Part shown: piece after piece, positions 1 to 8,750 of the stretch | Layout: the number at the start of each line of letters is the position of its first letter | Numbering within the stretch: the stretch's first letter is position 1 | Origin: Penium margaritaceum | Lineage: Eukaryota > Streptophyta > Zygnematophyceae > Desmidiales > Peniaceae | DNA length: 20,945 nucleotides | Assembly: GCA_023375785.1 (NCBI GenBank) | Contig: SZWC01003568.1 | Location: 90,735-111,679, forward strand | Reading direction: 5' to 3' | Notes under the pieces: model-generated | Databases searched by the model: none | What the model saw: only the letters and a program-made list of their open reading frames with translations | Told to the model about the DNA's origin: nothing | Position numbers and translations under genes: made by a program

Positions 1-229
1 CAGGTTCCCTAGGCACAGGCGCAGGTACCCTAGGCACAGGCGTAGGTACCCTAGGCACAGGCGCAGGTACCCTAGGCACAGGCGCAGGTACCCTAGGCAC
101 AGGCGCAGGTACCCTAGGCATAGGCGCAGGTACCCTAGGCACAGGCGCATGTACCCTAGGCACAGGCGCAGGTACTATAGGCACAGGCGCAGGTACCCTA
201 GGCACAGGCGTAGGTCCCCTAGGCACGGG

Positions 230-530
230 CGCAGGTACCCTAGGCACGGTCGCAGGTACCCTAGGTACAGGCGCAGGTAACCTGGGCACCGGCGCACGTA
301 CCCTAGGCACAGGCGCATGTATCCTAGGCACAAGCGCAGGTAACCTGGGCACAGGCGCAGGTACCCTAGGCACAAGCGTAGGTACTCTAGGCACAGGTGC
401 AGGTACCCCAGGCATAGGCGCAGGTACCCTAGGTACAGGCGCAGGTACCGTAGGCACAGGTGCAGGTACCCTAGGCACAGGCGCAGGTACCATAGGCACA
501 GGCGCAGGTACCCTAGGCACAGGCGCATGT
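230..530. repeat. Segmental duplication within the left array, copy 1
   Basis: This stretch has a diagnostic series of variant units: a GTACAGG unit, then TAACCTGGGCACCGG, an ACGTA unit, a second TAACCTGGG unit, then AAGCGTAGGTACTCT. The same series recurs at about 2574-2870 with a constant offset of 2,344 bp (112 units minus the 8 bp missing near 705-725). A third, more diverged relative lies at about 8820-9060 and a fourth near 20000-20060. The shared order of variants shows duplication of a multi-unit block. Confidence 0.8.
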
Positions 531-839
531 ACCCTAGGCACATGCACAGATACCATAGGGAAAGGTGCAAGTATCCTAAGCAAAGGCGCAGGTACCCTAG
601 GCACAGGCGCAGGTACCCTAGGCATAGGCCCAGGTGCCCTAAGCACACGCGCAGGTACCCTAGGCATAGGCGCAAGTACCATAAGCACATGCGTAAGTAC
701 CATAGGCACAGGCGTAGCGCACAAGCGCAGGTACCTTAGGCACAGGCGCAGGAACCCCAGGCACATGCGCAGGTACCCTAGGCACAGGCGCAGGTACCCT
801 AGACACAGGCGCAGGTACCCTAGGGACAGGCGCAGGTAC

Positions 840-1520
840 CCTAGGCACAAGCGCAGGAACCCTAGGCACAGGCGCAAGTACCCTAGGCACATGCGCACAT
901 ACCTCAGGCAGAGGCGCAGATACCCCAAGAACAGGCGCAGGTACCCTAGGCACAGGCGCAGGTACCTAGAGCACAGGCACGGGTACCCTAGGCACAGGCG
1001 CAGGTACTCTAGGCACATGCACAGGTACCCTAGGCACAAGCGCAGGTACCGTAGGCACAAGCGTAGGTACCCTAGGGACAGGCGCAGGTACACTAGACAC
1101 AGGCGCAGGTAACCTGGGTACAGGCGCTGGTACCCTGGGCACAGGCGCAAGTACCCTAGGCACAGTCGCAGGTACCATAGGCACAGGCACAAGTACCCTA
1201 TGCACAGGCGCAAGTACCCTAGGCAGAGGCGCAGGTACCCTAGGCACAGGCGCAGGTACCCTAGGCATAGGCACATGTTCCCTAGGCACAGGCGCAGGTA
1301 CCCTAGGCATAGGCGAAGGTACCCTAGGCACAGGCGCAGGTACCCTAGGCACAGGCGTAGGTACCACAAGCACAGGCGCAGGTACCCTAAGCACAGGGGC
1401 AGGTACCTTAGGCACAAGCGCAGGCACCCTAAGCACAGGCGCAGGTACCTTAGGCACATGCGCAGGTACCCTAAGCATAGGCGCATGTACCTTAGGCAGA
1501 GGCGTACGTAACCTGGGCAT
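840..1520. repeat. Array segment with a homologue at about 15145-15840
   Basis: A rare variant in which CCTAGG has become CTAGAG (unit starting 961, GGTACCTAGAGCACAGG) recurs at 15266 as GGTACTTAGAGCACAAG. The following units match in order: two ordinary units, an ACATGCACA unit, two AAGCG units, then a CTAGGGACA/CTAGAGACA unit. The match continues at lower identity. The two members are 14.3 kb apart and lie on opposite sides of the 3.16-kb intervening segment. Confidence 0.65.
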
Positions 1521-1979
1521 AGGCGCAAGTACTTTAGGCATAGGCGTAGGTTCCCTAGGCATAGGCGCAGGTACCCTAGGCAAAGGCCAAAGTAGCCTGG
1601 ACACAGGCGGAGGTACCCTAGGCACAGGTGCAGGTACCCTAGGCACAAGCGCATGTACCCTAGGGGCAGGCGCAGGTACCCTAAGCACAAGCGCTAGTAC
1701 CCTAGGCACAGGCGCAGGTACTCTGGGAACAAGCGCAGGTACCCTAGGCACAAGCGCAGGTACCATAGACAAAGGCACAGGTATCCTAGGCACTGGCGCA
1801 TGTACCCCACGCACAGGCACAAGTACCCTAGGGACAGGCGCAGGTACCCTAGGCACAAGCACAAGTACCCTGGGCACAGGCGCATGAACCATAGGCACAG
1901 GCACAGGTATCCTAGGCACAGGCGTTGGTACCCTAGGCACCAGCGTACGTACCCTAGGGACAGGCTCAGGTACCCTAGG

Positions 1980-2030
1980 CACAGGCGCAGGTACCCTATG
2001 TACAGTCGCAGGCACCCCAGGCACAGGCGC
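1980..2030. repeat. Landmark variant CAGTCGCAGGCACCCC, dispersed through the array
   Basis: A two-unit signature, CCCTATG-ACAGTCGCAGG then CACCCCAGGCAC, occurs here and near 8230, 10203, 11337, 13717, 15078, 16906 and 19467, with a poorer match near 12428. Spacing is irregular, about 1.1-2.6 kb in the right block. The repeats of this rare combination show that much of the array derives from larger multi-unit blocks. Confidence 0.7.
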
Positions 2031-2573
2031 AATTTCCCTAGGCATAGGCGCAGGTACCCAAAGCACACGGGCAGGTACCCTAGGCACAGGCGCTTGTACC
2101 CCAAGCACAGGCGCAGGTACCCTTGGCACAGGCGCAGGTACCCTAGGCACAGGCGCAAGTACCCTAGGCACAGGCGCAGGTATCCTAGGCAGAGGCGCAG
2201 GTACCCAAGGCACAGGCGCAGGTACCCTAGGCATAGGCGTAGGTACCCTAGGCACCGGCGCAGGTAACGTGGGCACAGGCGCAGGTACCCTAGGCACAAG
2301 CGCAGGTACCGTAGGCACAGGCGAAGGTACCCTAGGCACAGGCGCAGGTACCATAGGCACAGGCGCAGGTACCCTAGGCACAGGCGCAGGTACTCTAGGC
2401 ACAGGCGCAGGTACCCTAGGCATAGGCGCAGGTACCCTAGGCACAGGCGCAGGTACCCTAGGCACAGGCACAGGTACCCTAGGCACAGGCGCAGGTACCC
2501 TAGGCACAGGCGCAGGTGCTATAGGCATAGGCGCAGGTACCCTAGGCACAGGCGCAGGTACCCTAGGCACGGG

Positions 2574-2870
2574 CGCAGGTACCCTAGGCATAGTCGCAGG
2601 TACCCTAGGTACAGGCGCAGGTAACCTGGGCACCGGCGCACGTACTCTAGGCACAGGCGCAGGTACCCTAGGCACAGGCGCATGTAACCTGGGCACAGGC
2701 GCAGGTATCCTAGGCACAAGCGTAGGTACTCTAGGCACAGGTGCAGGTACCCTAGGCATAGGCGCAGGTACCCTAGGCACAGGCGCAGGTACCGTAGGCA
2801 CAGGCGCAGGTACCCTAGGCACAGGCGCAGGTACCATAGGCATTAGCGCAGGTACCCTAGGCACAGACGC
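2574..2870. repeat. Segmental duplication within the left array, copy 2
   Basis: This is the counterpart of 230-530. CACCGGCG falls at 2631 here and at 287 in copy 1, and GCGTAGGTACTC falls at 2720 here and at 376 there, both offsets 2,344 bp. The copies differ by scattered substitutions, so this is an older duplication than the 63-bp amplification in the right block. Confidence 0.8.
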
Positions 2871-3039
2871 AGTTATCCTAGGCATAGGCACAGGTAACCT
2901 GGGCACAGGCGCTGGTACCCTAGGCACAGACGCAGGTACCATAGGCATTAGCGCAGGTACCCTAGGCACAGATGCAGTTATCCTAGGCACAGGCGCAGGT
3001 AACCTGGGCACAGGCGCTGGTACCCTAGGCACAGGCGCA
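2830..3039. repeat. 105-bp pentamer tandem duplication
   Basis: Five consecutive units (2830-2934) are repeated at 2935-3039. The diagnostic CATTAGCGCAGG is at 2841 and 2946, and each copy also has CAGACGCAGTTATCC or its one-base variant CAGATGCAGTTATCC. A few substitutions separate the copies. Confidence 0.9.
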
Positions 3040-3244
3040 GGTACCTTAGGCACAAGCGCAGGTAACCTGGGTACAGGCGCAGGTACCCTAGGCCAATTAG
3101 GACCAATCACCCCAAATCCATGCACCCTTAAAACAGTGCATACTACATAGTACCATACACGTGAAACGTCCAAGTAACTTTCCACAACAAAACCATTTCA
3201 CACTAGTACCTTCCTAGATACTTCCTAGATACAAAAACTCACAT

Positions 3245-3252
3245 CTTTTATA
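3245..3252 (-). promoter_or_regulatory. TATA-like motif facing the left array (weak)
   Basis: TATAAAAG is read on the minus strand, pointing toward the left array whose edge is about 150 bp away. It mirrors the plus-strand TATAAAAG at 6227-6234; the two share CTTTTATAC as an inverted match. A single octamer in A+T-rich DNA can occur by chance, so this is only a candidate. Confidence 0.15.
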
Positions 3253-3324
3253 CGCTTTTTCTAATCAATCAACCATCTACTTCCGTCTTCATGTTTGAAT
3301 GCTTTTTCCATAGAAGAGAAAAAT

Positions 3325-3346
3325 GTACACTCACCAAATGGTGTAC
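3325..3346. repeat. Short inverted repeat GTACAC / GTGTAC
   Basis: GTACAC (3325-3330) and GTGTAC (3341-3346) are reverse complements separated by 10 bases that contain CACCA and TGG, giving an imperfect hairpin. The outer arms match the core of the family A boxes (GTACAC), suggesting relationship to that family. Confidence 0.5.
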
Positions 3347-3753
3347 TATCACACTCTCCCACACATTAGAACTTTCTATGTTCTTTCACCCCCTCGTAGT
3401 CACTAAAAATAAAGTACACTAGTACCTATTTCTCTATACAATCCTCTCATCAGGCCCTACTCCGCATAAACACTCTCTTCATACACTTTCCACCACACAC
3501 CCATTCCCTTCTCCCGCCTATCCACCACCAACTACATCACTGGACATAATGTACACTAATGCATGGTGTTGACTACATCCCACTCATCCTTTCACGTACC
3601 TCCATATGCACTCCCCACATCCATTTCCCACCTTCCCCCCTCCGTTCCTACCCCCTCCCTCCCCCGGGGAGGGGGAGGGGGGGTTGGGTGAAAAGTGTAT
3701 GAGGAGAGAGCATGTGAGAGTGTACAAAACTATGCATGGAATGAGACTAAAAA

Positions 3754-5060
3754 TGTACACTAGTGTATGGATGATAAATGAGCCCACCACCATCTACATC
3801 ACTGAACATCATGTAAACTAGTGCATGGTATTGACAGCATCCCACTCATCCAGCCACGCACGTCCACATGCACTCCCCACATACACTTCCCATCTCCCCC
3901 CCTCCAGGAGGGGGGGAAGGGGGGAGGAGGAGGGCGGATTGGGTGAAAAGTGTATGAGGGGAGTGCATGTGAGAGTGTACAAAACTATATATGGTATGAG
4001 ACTAAAAATGTACACTAGTGTATGGATGGTAAATGAACCCACCACCATCTACATCACTGAACATAATGTACACTACTGCATGGTATTGACTGCATCCCAC
4101 TCATCCAGCCACGCACCTCCACATGCACTCCCCAAATACACTTCCCACCTCCCCCTCCCCCCTGGGAGGGGGGGGGGAGGAGGGGGGATTGGGTGAAAAG
4201 TGTATGAGGGGAGTGCATGTGAGAGTGTACAAAACTACGTATGGTATGGGAATAAAAATGTACACTAGTGTATGGATGGTGAATGAGCCCACCACCATCT
4301 ACATCATTGAAAATCATGTACACTAGTGCACGCTATTGACTACATCCCACTCATCTAGCCACACACCTCCACATGCACTCCCCACATACAATTCCCATCC
4401 TCCCCTCCCCCCCCTTCCCCTTTCCCCCGAGGGAGGGGGGGTTGGGTGAAAAGTGCATGAGGGGAGTGCATGTGAGAGTGTACAAAACTATGTATGGAAT
4501 GGGAGTAAAAACGTACACTAGTGTATGGATGGTGAATGAGCCTACCACCAGTTACATCACTGAACATCGTGTACACTAGTGTACAATATTGACTACAACC
4601 CACTCATCCACCCACGCACCTCCACATGCACTCTCCACGTATAATTCCCACCCCCCCTCCCTGTGGGGGGAGGGGGGGAGGGGGGTTGGGTGAAAAGTGC
4701 GTGAGGGGAGTGCATGCGAGACTACACAAAACTATGTATGGAATGGGATTAAAAATGTACACTAGTGTATGGATGGTGAATGAGCCTACCACCAGTTGCA
4801 TCACTCAACATCGTGTACACTAGTGCACAATATTGAGTACATCGCACTCATCCAGTCATGCATCTCCACTTGCACTCCCCACATACACTGCCCATCCTCC
4901 CCCTCCCCTTCCAGGGGATGGGGGGTGGGTGAAAAGTGTACGAGGGGAGTGCATGTGACAGTGCACAAAACTATGTATGGAATGAGTCTAAAAGTGTACT
5001 CTAGTGTATGGATGGTGAATGAGCCCACCACCATCTACATAACTAAACATCATGTACACT
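3754..5060. repeat. Paired TGTACAC boxes at constant 58-bp spacing
   Basis: The second box of each family A unit and the first box of the next start exactly 58 bp apart at all six junctions: 3754/3812, 4009/4067, 4259/4317, 4512/4570, 4756/4814 and 4995/5053. The second box contains the 12-bp palindrome TACACTAGTGTA, intact at 3756, 4011, 4261, 4514 and 4758 and changed by one base at 4997. The rest of the unit varies by 23 bp in length, so the pair is the most length-stable part. Confidence 0.85.
4570..4585. repeat. Perfect 16-bp palindrome TGTACACTAGTGTACA
   Basis: This copy of the family A first box reads TGTACA-CTAG-TGTACA, a perfect palindrome made of two TGTACA half-sites around CTAG. 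Other units have TGTACACTAGTGCA, one base short of this symmetry. Such symmetry is typical of sites for homodimeric DNA-binding proteins, but no specific protein can be named. Confidence 0.8.
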
Positions 5061-5224
5061 AGTGCATGGTATTGACTACACCTTACTCATCTAGCCACGC
5101 ACCTCAACATGCCCTCCCCACCTACAATTTCCTCCCTTATCCCTCCCCTCCTCCCCATGAGGGACGGGGGGTTTGGTGAAGAGTGTATGAGGGGAGTGCA
5201 TCAGCAATATCCATGGCTCTAGTT

Positions 5225-6110
5225 GTCGTACACTAGTGCATCATTCCATCCGTGCTACACTCACAAATTCATACACTTCCCCATGCACCCCCCACATACA
5301 CTTTGTCCCTGGGCCCCCCTCCCCCCCACCCCCACATGATACTAGCCAAACCCAAAGTATGTCGTACACTTGTGCACCATTCCACCCGCATTACACTCAC
5401 AAATTCTTTCACGTCTCCATGCACTCTCCACATACACTTTGTCCCTACCCCCCACCCCCACATAATACCAGCCAAACCCAAGGTATGTCGTACACTAGTA
5501 CACCATTCTACCCGCACTACACTCACACATTCCTACATCCCCATGCACTCCCCACATGCAGTTAGTCCCTAAGCCCCCCGACCCCCAGGCAATTCTAGCC
5601 AAACCCGAAGAATGTCGTACACTTGTGCACCATTCCACCCGCATTACACTCACAAATGCTTCCACTTCTCCATGCACTCTCCACATACACTTTGTCCCTA
5701 CCCCTCCCCCCCACCCCCACATAATACCAGCCAAACCCAAGGTATGTCGTACACTAGTACACCATTCTACCCGCACTACACTCACACATTCCTACATCCC
5801 CATGCACTCCCCACATGCAGTTAGTCCCTAAGCCCCCCGACCCCCAGGCAATTCTAGCCAAACCCGAAGAATGTCGTACACTTGTGCACCATTCCACCCG
5901 CACTACACTCACTAATTCCTACACTTGCTCATGCACTCCCCACATACACTTTGTCCCTAAGCCCCCCGCCCCACCCCCACATAATACTAGCCAAACCCAA
6001 AGTATATCGTACACCTGTGCACCATTCCACCCGCACTACACTCACAAATTCCTACACTTCCTTATGAACTCCCCACATACACTTTGTCCCTAAGCCCCCC
6101 ACCCTTACTC
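5225..6110. repeat. Family B tandem repeat, seven units of about 126-136 bp
   Basis: Unit starts at GTCGTACAC (ATCGTACAC in the last) are 5225, 5361, 5487, 5614, 5746, 5873 and 6006, giving lengths 136, 126, 127, 132, 127 and 133 bp; the last unit is cut short near 6110. Each has GTACACTAGTGCA or TTGTGCA, then CATTCCACCCGCACTACACT, ATGCACTCCCCACATACAC, TTTGTCCCT, a C-rich tract without a G-rich partner, and CAGCCAAACCCAAGGTATG or variants. The box, the CACTCCCCACATACAC block and the C tract are shared with family A in the same order, so B is probably a shortened relative of A. Confidence 0.92.
5361..5872. repeat. Dimeric higher-order repeat of family B (period 259 bp)
   Basis: Units at 5487-5613 and 5746-5872 are nearly identical and share features absent from the others (CATGCAGTTAGTCCCTAAG, GACCCCCAGGCAATT, ACCCGAAGAATG). 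Units at 5361-5486 and 5614-5745 are likewise most similar to each other. Two successive units were therefore duplicated together with a 259-bp offset. Confidence 0.85.
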
Positions 6111-6255
6111 AACACGTAGTCCACCCAGCCACCTGTAGCCTATGCGCCGGAACATTATTAACTGGTGTTCAACTTCCTAGAACCTTCCTTATAGACCATT
6201 TCCCTTCATACACATTTCATTGAGTGTATAAAAGTCCTTCGATTAACTCTACCTC
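6111..6255. other. Non-repetitive flank between family B and right array; no gene seen
   Basis: After the last C tract the sequence is non-repetitive for about 145 bp. It holds ACTTCCTAGAACCTTCC near 6171, similar to the CTTCCTAGATA pair in the left flank, and a TATA-like motif at 6227. The 21-bp array resumes at 6256 with CCCTACGCACAGG. Confidence 0.7.
6227..6234 (+). promoter_or_regulatory. TATA-like motif 29 bp before the right array edge
   Basis: TATAAAAG lies in a non-repetitive flank, on the plus strand, pointing into the 21-bp array. The first array base (6256) is 29 bp from the first T, the distance usual between a eukaryotic TATA box and its start site. No other promoter element is recognised, so transcription from here is an inference. 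Confidence 0.3.
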
Positions 6256-6524
6256 CCCTACGCACAGGCGCAGGTACCCTAGGCACAGCCGCAGGTACCC
6301 TAGGCACACGCACAAGTACCCTAGGCACAGGCGCAAGAACCCTAGGCACAGGAGCAGGTACCCTAGGCACAGGCGCAGGTACCCTAGGCACAGGCGCAGG
6401 TACCCTAGGCACAAGCGCAGGCACCATAAGCACAAGTGCAGGTACCATAGGCACAAGCGCAGGTACCCTAGGCACAGGCGCGGGTACCCTAGGGACAGGC
6501 GCAGGTACCCTAGGCACAGGGGCA

Positions 6525-7280
6525 GGTACCCTAGGCACAGGCGCAGATACCCTAGGCACACGCGCAGGTACCCTAGGCACAGGAGCAGGTACCCTAGGCA
6601 CAGGCGCAGATACCCTAGGCACACGCGCAGGTACCCTAGGCACAGGAGCAGGTACCCTAGGCACAGGCGCAGATACCCTAGGCACACGCGCAGGTACCCT
6701 AGGCACAGGAGCAGGTACCCTAGGCACAGGCGCAGATACCCTAGGCACACGCGCAGGTACCCTAGGCACAGGAGCAGGTACCCTAGGCACAGGCGCAGAT
6801 ACCCTAGGCACACGCGCAGGTACCCTAGGCACAGGAGCAGGTACCCTAGGCACAGGCGCAGATACCCTAGGCACACGCGCAGGTACCCTAGGCACAGGAG
6901 CAGGTACCCTAGGCACAGGCGCAGATACCCTAGGCACACGCGCAGGTACCCTAGGCACAGGAGCAGGTACCCTAGGCACAGGCGCAGATACCCTAGGCAC
7001 ACGCGCAGGTACCCTAGGCACAGGAGCAGGTACCCTAGGCACAGGCGCAGATACCCTAGGCACACGCGCAGGTACCCTAGGCACAGGAGCAGGTACCCTA
7101 GGCACAGGCGCAGATACCCTAGGCACACGCGCAGGTACCCTAGGCACAGGAGCAGGTACCCTAGGCACAGGCGCAGATACCCTAGGCACACGCGCAGGTA
7201 CCCTAGGCACAGGAGCAGGTACCCTAGGCACAGGCGCAGATACCCTAGGCACACGCGCAGGTACCCTAGGCACAGGAGCA
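6525..7280. repeat. Twelve tandem copies of a 63-bp trimer
   Basis: Three distinguishable 21-bp units repeat in fixed order: a standard unit, one starting GATACC and carrying CACACGCGCA, and one ending CACAGGAGCA. GATACC recurs every 63 bp from 6546 to 7239, twelve times (36 monomers, 756 bp). By eye I find no difference among the copies, and the translations in all open frames are identical too. A degraded thirteenth copy (GGTCCCTTAGG variant) may follow at 7281. Such uniformity beside strongly diverged units marks a very recent expansion. Confidence 0.95.
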
Positions 7281-8435
7281 GGTACCCTAGGCACAGGCGC
7301 AGGTCCCTTAGGCACAGGAGCAGGTACCCTAGGCACAGGCGCAGGTACCCTAGGCACAGGCGCAGGTATCCTGGGCACAGGCGCAGGTTCCCTAGGCAAA
7401 GGTGCAGGTACCCTCGGCACAGGCACATGTACCCTAGGCACAGGTGCAGGTACCCTCGGCATAGGCACAGGTACCCTAGGCACAGGCGCAGGTACCCTAG
7501 GCACAGGCGCAGGTACCCTAGGCACATGCGCAGGTACACGAGGCACAGGCGCAGGTACCCTAGGCACAGGCGCAGGTACCCTAGGCACATTCGCAGGTAC
7601 CCTAGGTACAGTCACAGGTAACCTGGGCACAGGCGCACGTATCCTAGGCACAGGCGTAGGTACCCTAGGCACAGTCGTAGGTAACCTGGGCACAGGCGTA
7701 GGTACCCTAGGCACAAGCGCAGGAATTCTAGGCACAAGCGCAGGTACCGTGGGCATAGGCGACGATACCCTAGGCACAGGCGCACGTACCCAAGGCACAG
7801 GCGCCGGTAGCCTAAGCACGGGCGCAGGTACCCTAGGCATAGGCACAGGTACCCTAGGCACAAGCGCACGCACCCTAAGCACATGCGCAAGTACATTAGG
7901 CACAGGCACAGGTACCCTAGGGACAGGCATAGGTACCCTAGGCACAGGCGCAGGTAACCTGGGCACAGGCGCAGGTGCCGTAAGCACAGGCGCAGGTTCC
8001 CTAGGCACAGGCACAGGTACCCTAAGCACAGGCCTAGGTAACCTGGACACAAGCGCAGGTACCCTAGGCACAGGCGCAGGTACCCTGGGCACACGGGTAG
8101 GTACCCTAGGCACAGGCGCACGTACCCTAGGCACATGCACAGGTACCCTAGGCACAGGCGTAGATACCTTAGGCACAAGCGCAGGTACCCTAGGGACAGG
8201 CGCAGGTACCCTAGGTACAGGCGTAGGTACCCTATGTACAGTCGCAGGCACCCCATGCACAGGCGCAGGTATACTAGGCACAGGCACAGGTACCTTCAGC
8301 ACACGCGCAGGTACCTTAGGCACAGGCGCAGGTACCCTAAGCACAGGCCCAGGTACCCTAGGCACAGGCGCAGGTACCCTAGGCACAGGCGCAGGTACCC
8401 TACGCACAGGCGCAGGTACCCTAGGCACAGGCGCA

Positions 8436-8750
8436 GGTATCCTAGGCACAGGCGTAAGTACCCTAGGCACAGGCGCAAGTACCCTAGGCACAGGCGCAGG
8501 TACCCTAAGCACAGGCGCAGGTACCCTAGGCACAGGCGCAGGTATCCTAGGCACAGGCGTAAGTACCCTAGGCACAGGCGCAAGTACCCTAGGCACAGGC
8601 GCAGGTACCCTAGGCACAGGCGCAGGTAACCTGGGCATAAGCGCATGTACCCTAGGCAGAGGCGCAGGTACCCTAGGCATGGGCGTAGGTATCCTAGGCA
8701 CAGGCGTAAGTACCCTAGGCACAGGCGCAAGTACCCTAGGCACAGGCGTA
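8436..8750. repeat. 105-bp pentamer duplication with a third partial copy
   Basis: A TATCC unit followed by two AAGTACC units recurs at 8436, 8541 and 8688 (offsets 105 and 147 bp). The first two copies match over four of five units. The third is partial. Confidence 0.85.

Larger units (their letters stand above)
1..3093. repeat. 21-bp minisatellite array, left block (about 147 units)
   Basis: The block is a head-to-tail array of a 21-bp unit, read on the + strand as GGTACCCTAGG followed by CACAGGCGCA. It is already in progress at base 1, so the true left end lies outside the window. Each unit carries overlapping GGTACC and CCTAGG palindromes. Units differ mostly by substitutions; unit positions 1 and 16 are seen with all four bases. 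Indels are rare: about 8 bp are missing near 705-725, and otherwise phase is kept. The block ends abruptly inside a unit at GGTACCCTAGGC (3082-3093). Four of six frames are open throughout, but I regard none as coding. Confidence 0.97.
3094..3549. other. Non-repetitive flank between left array and family A; no gene seen
   Basis: The 21-bp periodicity stops at 3093 and the base composition becomes much richer in A and T. No long open frame, tRNA-like or transposase-like sequence is visible. Small structures are an 11-bp tandem duplication of CTTCCTAGATA (3210-3220, 3221-3231), TATAAAAG on the minus strand at 3245-3252, and an inverted pair GTACAC...GTGTAC at 3325-3346. ACTAGT cores like those of family A occur near 3203 and 3419, so part of this flank may be decayed family A. 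Confidence 0.7.
3651..5171. repeat. Seven C-tract/G-tract inverted repeats, one per family A unit
   Basis: Each family A unit has a C-rich arm followed immediately by a G-rich arm, at about 3651-3683, 3896-3916 (G-rich to 3937), 4151-4188, 4401-4441, 4651-4684, 4900-4926 and 5140-5171. At 3896-3916 the arms form a perfect 10-bp stem (C7TCC and GGAG7) around one base. At 3651-3683 the arms are CCCCCTCCCTCCCCC and GGGGAGGGGGAGG. Arm sequence and length differ in every unit, yet the C-then-G order persists. The G arms have several runs of three or more G and could form G-quadruplexes on the plus strand. Confidence 0.85.
3550..5224. repeat. Family A tandem repeat, seven units (complete ones 239-262 bp)
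   Basis: Unit starts, taken at TGTACACTAGTGCA or variants, are 3550, 3812, 4067, 4317, 4570, 4814 and 5053, so unit lengths are 262, 255, 250, 253, 244 and 239 bp. The last unit is truncated at about 172 bp. Order in each unit: first box; TTGACTACATCCCACTCATCC; TGCACTCCCCACATACA; a C-rich arm then a G-rich arm; TTGGGTGAAAAGTG and TGAGAGTGTACAAAAC; second box TACACTAGTGTA; TGGATGGTGAATGAG; CATCTACATCACTGAACAT. Nearly all the length variation is in the C/G tract. Short frames of 65-123 codons run through the units on both strands, but they change mostly at amino-acid-altering positions and are probably not genes. Confidence 0.93.

Noticed and set aside
1..3093. CRISPR array
   Set aside because: Repeats are directly adjacent with no unique spacers, the unit is only 21 bp, and no cas-like gene is present.
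3651..3683. Rho-independent terminator (G/C stem)
   Set aside because: No T-run follows, the context is repetitive eukaryote-like DNA, and the element recurs in every family A unit with no gene upstream.
3606..5062. Short frames of 65-123 codons repeated once per family A unit, with a shared C-terminal stretch near VYKTMYGM
   Set aside because: The minus strand is equally open over the same units. Most differences between copies change the amino acid, the N-terminal part shifts frame in two of six copies because of the C/G tract, and no family is recognised. There is no sign of purifying selection.
5236..6093. Pro/His/Thr-rich open frames over family B
   Set aside because: They follow from C-rich, stop-poor tandem DNA, are open in overlapping frames, and repeat with the unit.
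3094..6255. Autonomous transposon or virus inserted in the array
   Set aside because: There is no transposase, reverse transcriptase or capsid-like frame and no convincing terminal repeats; the content is short tandem repeats. A non-autonomous element remains possible and is noted as a finding.
6525..7280. Assembly artefact producing identical trimers
   Set aside because: Not excluded, but a degraded copy follows and the surrounding diverged units are continuous with it, which fits a natural expansion; raw reads would settle it.
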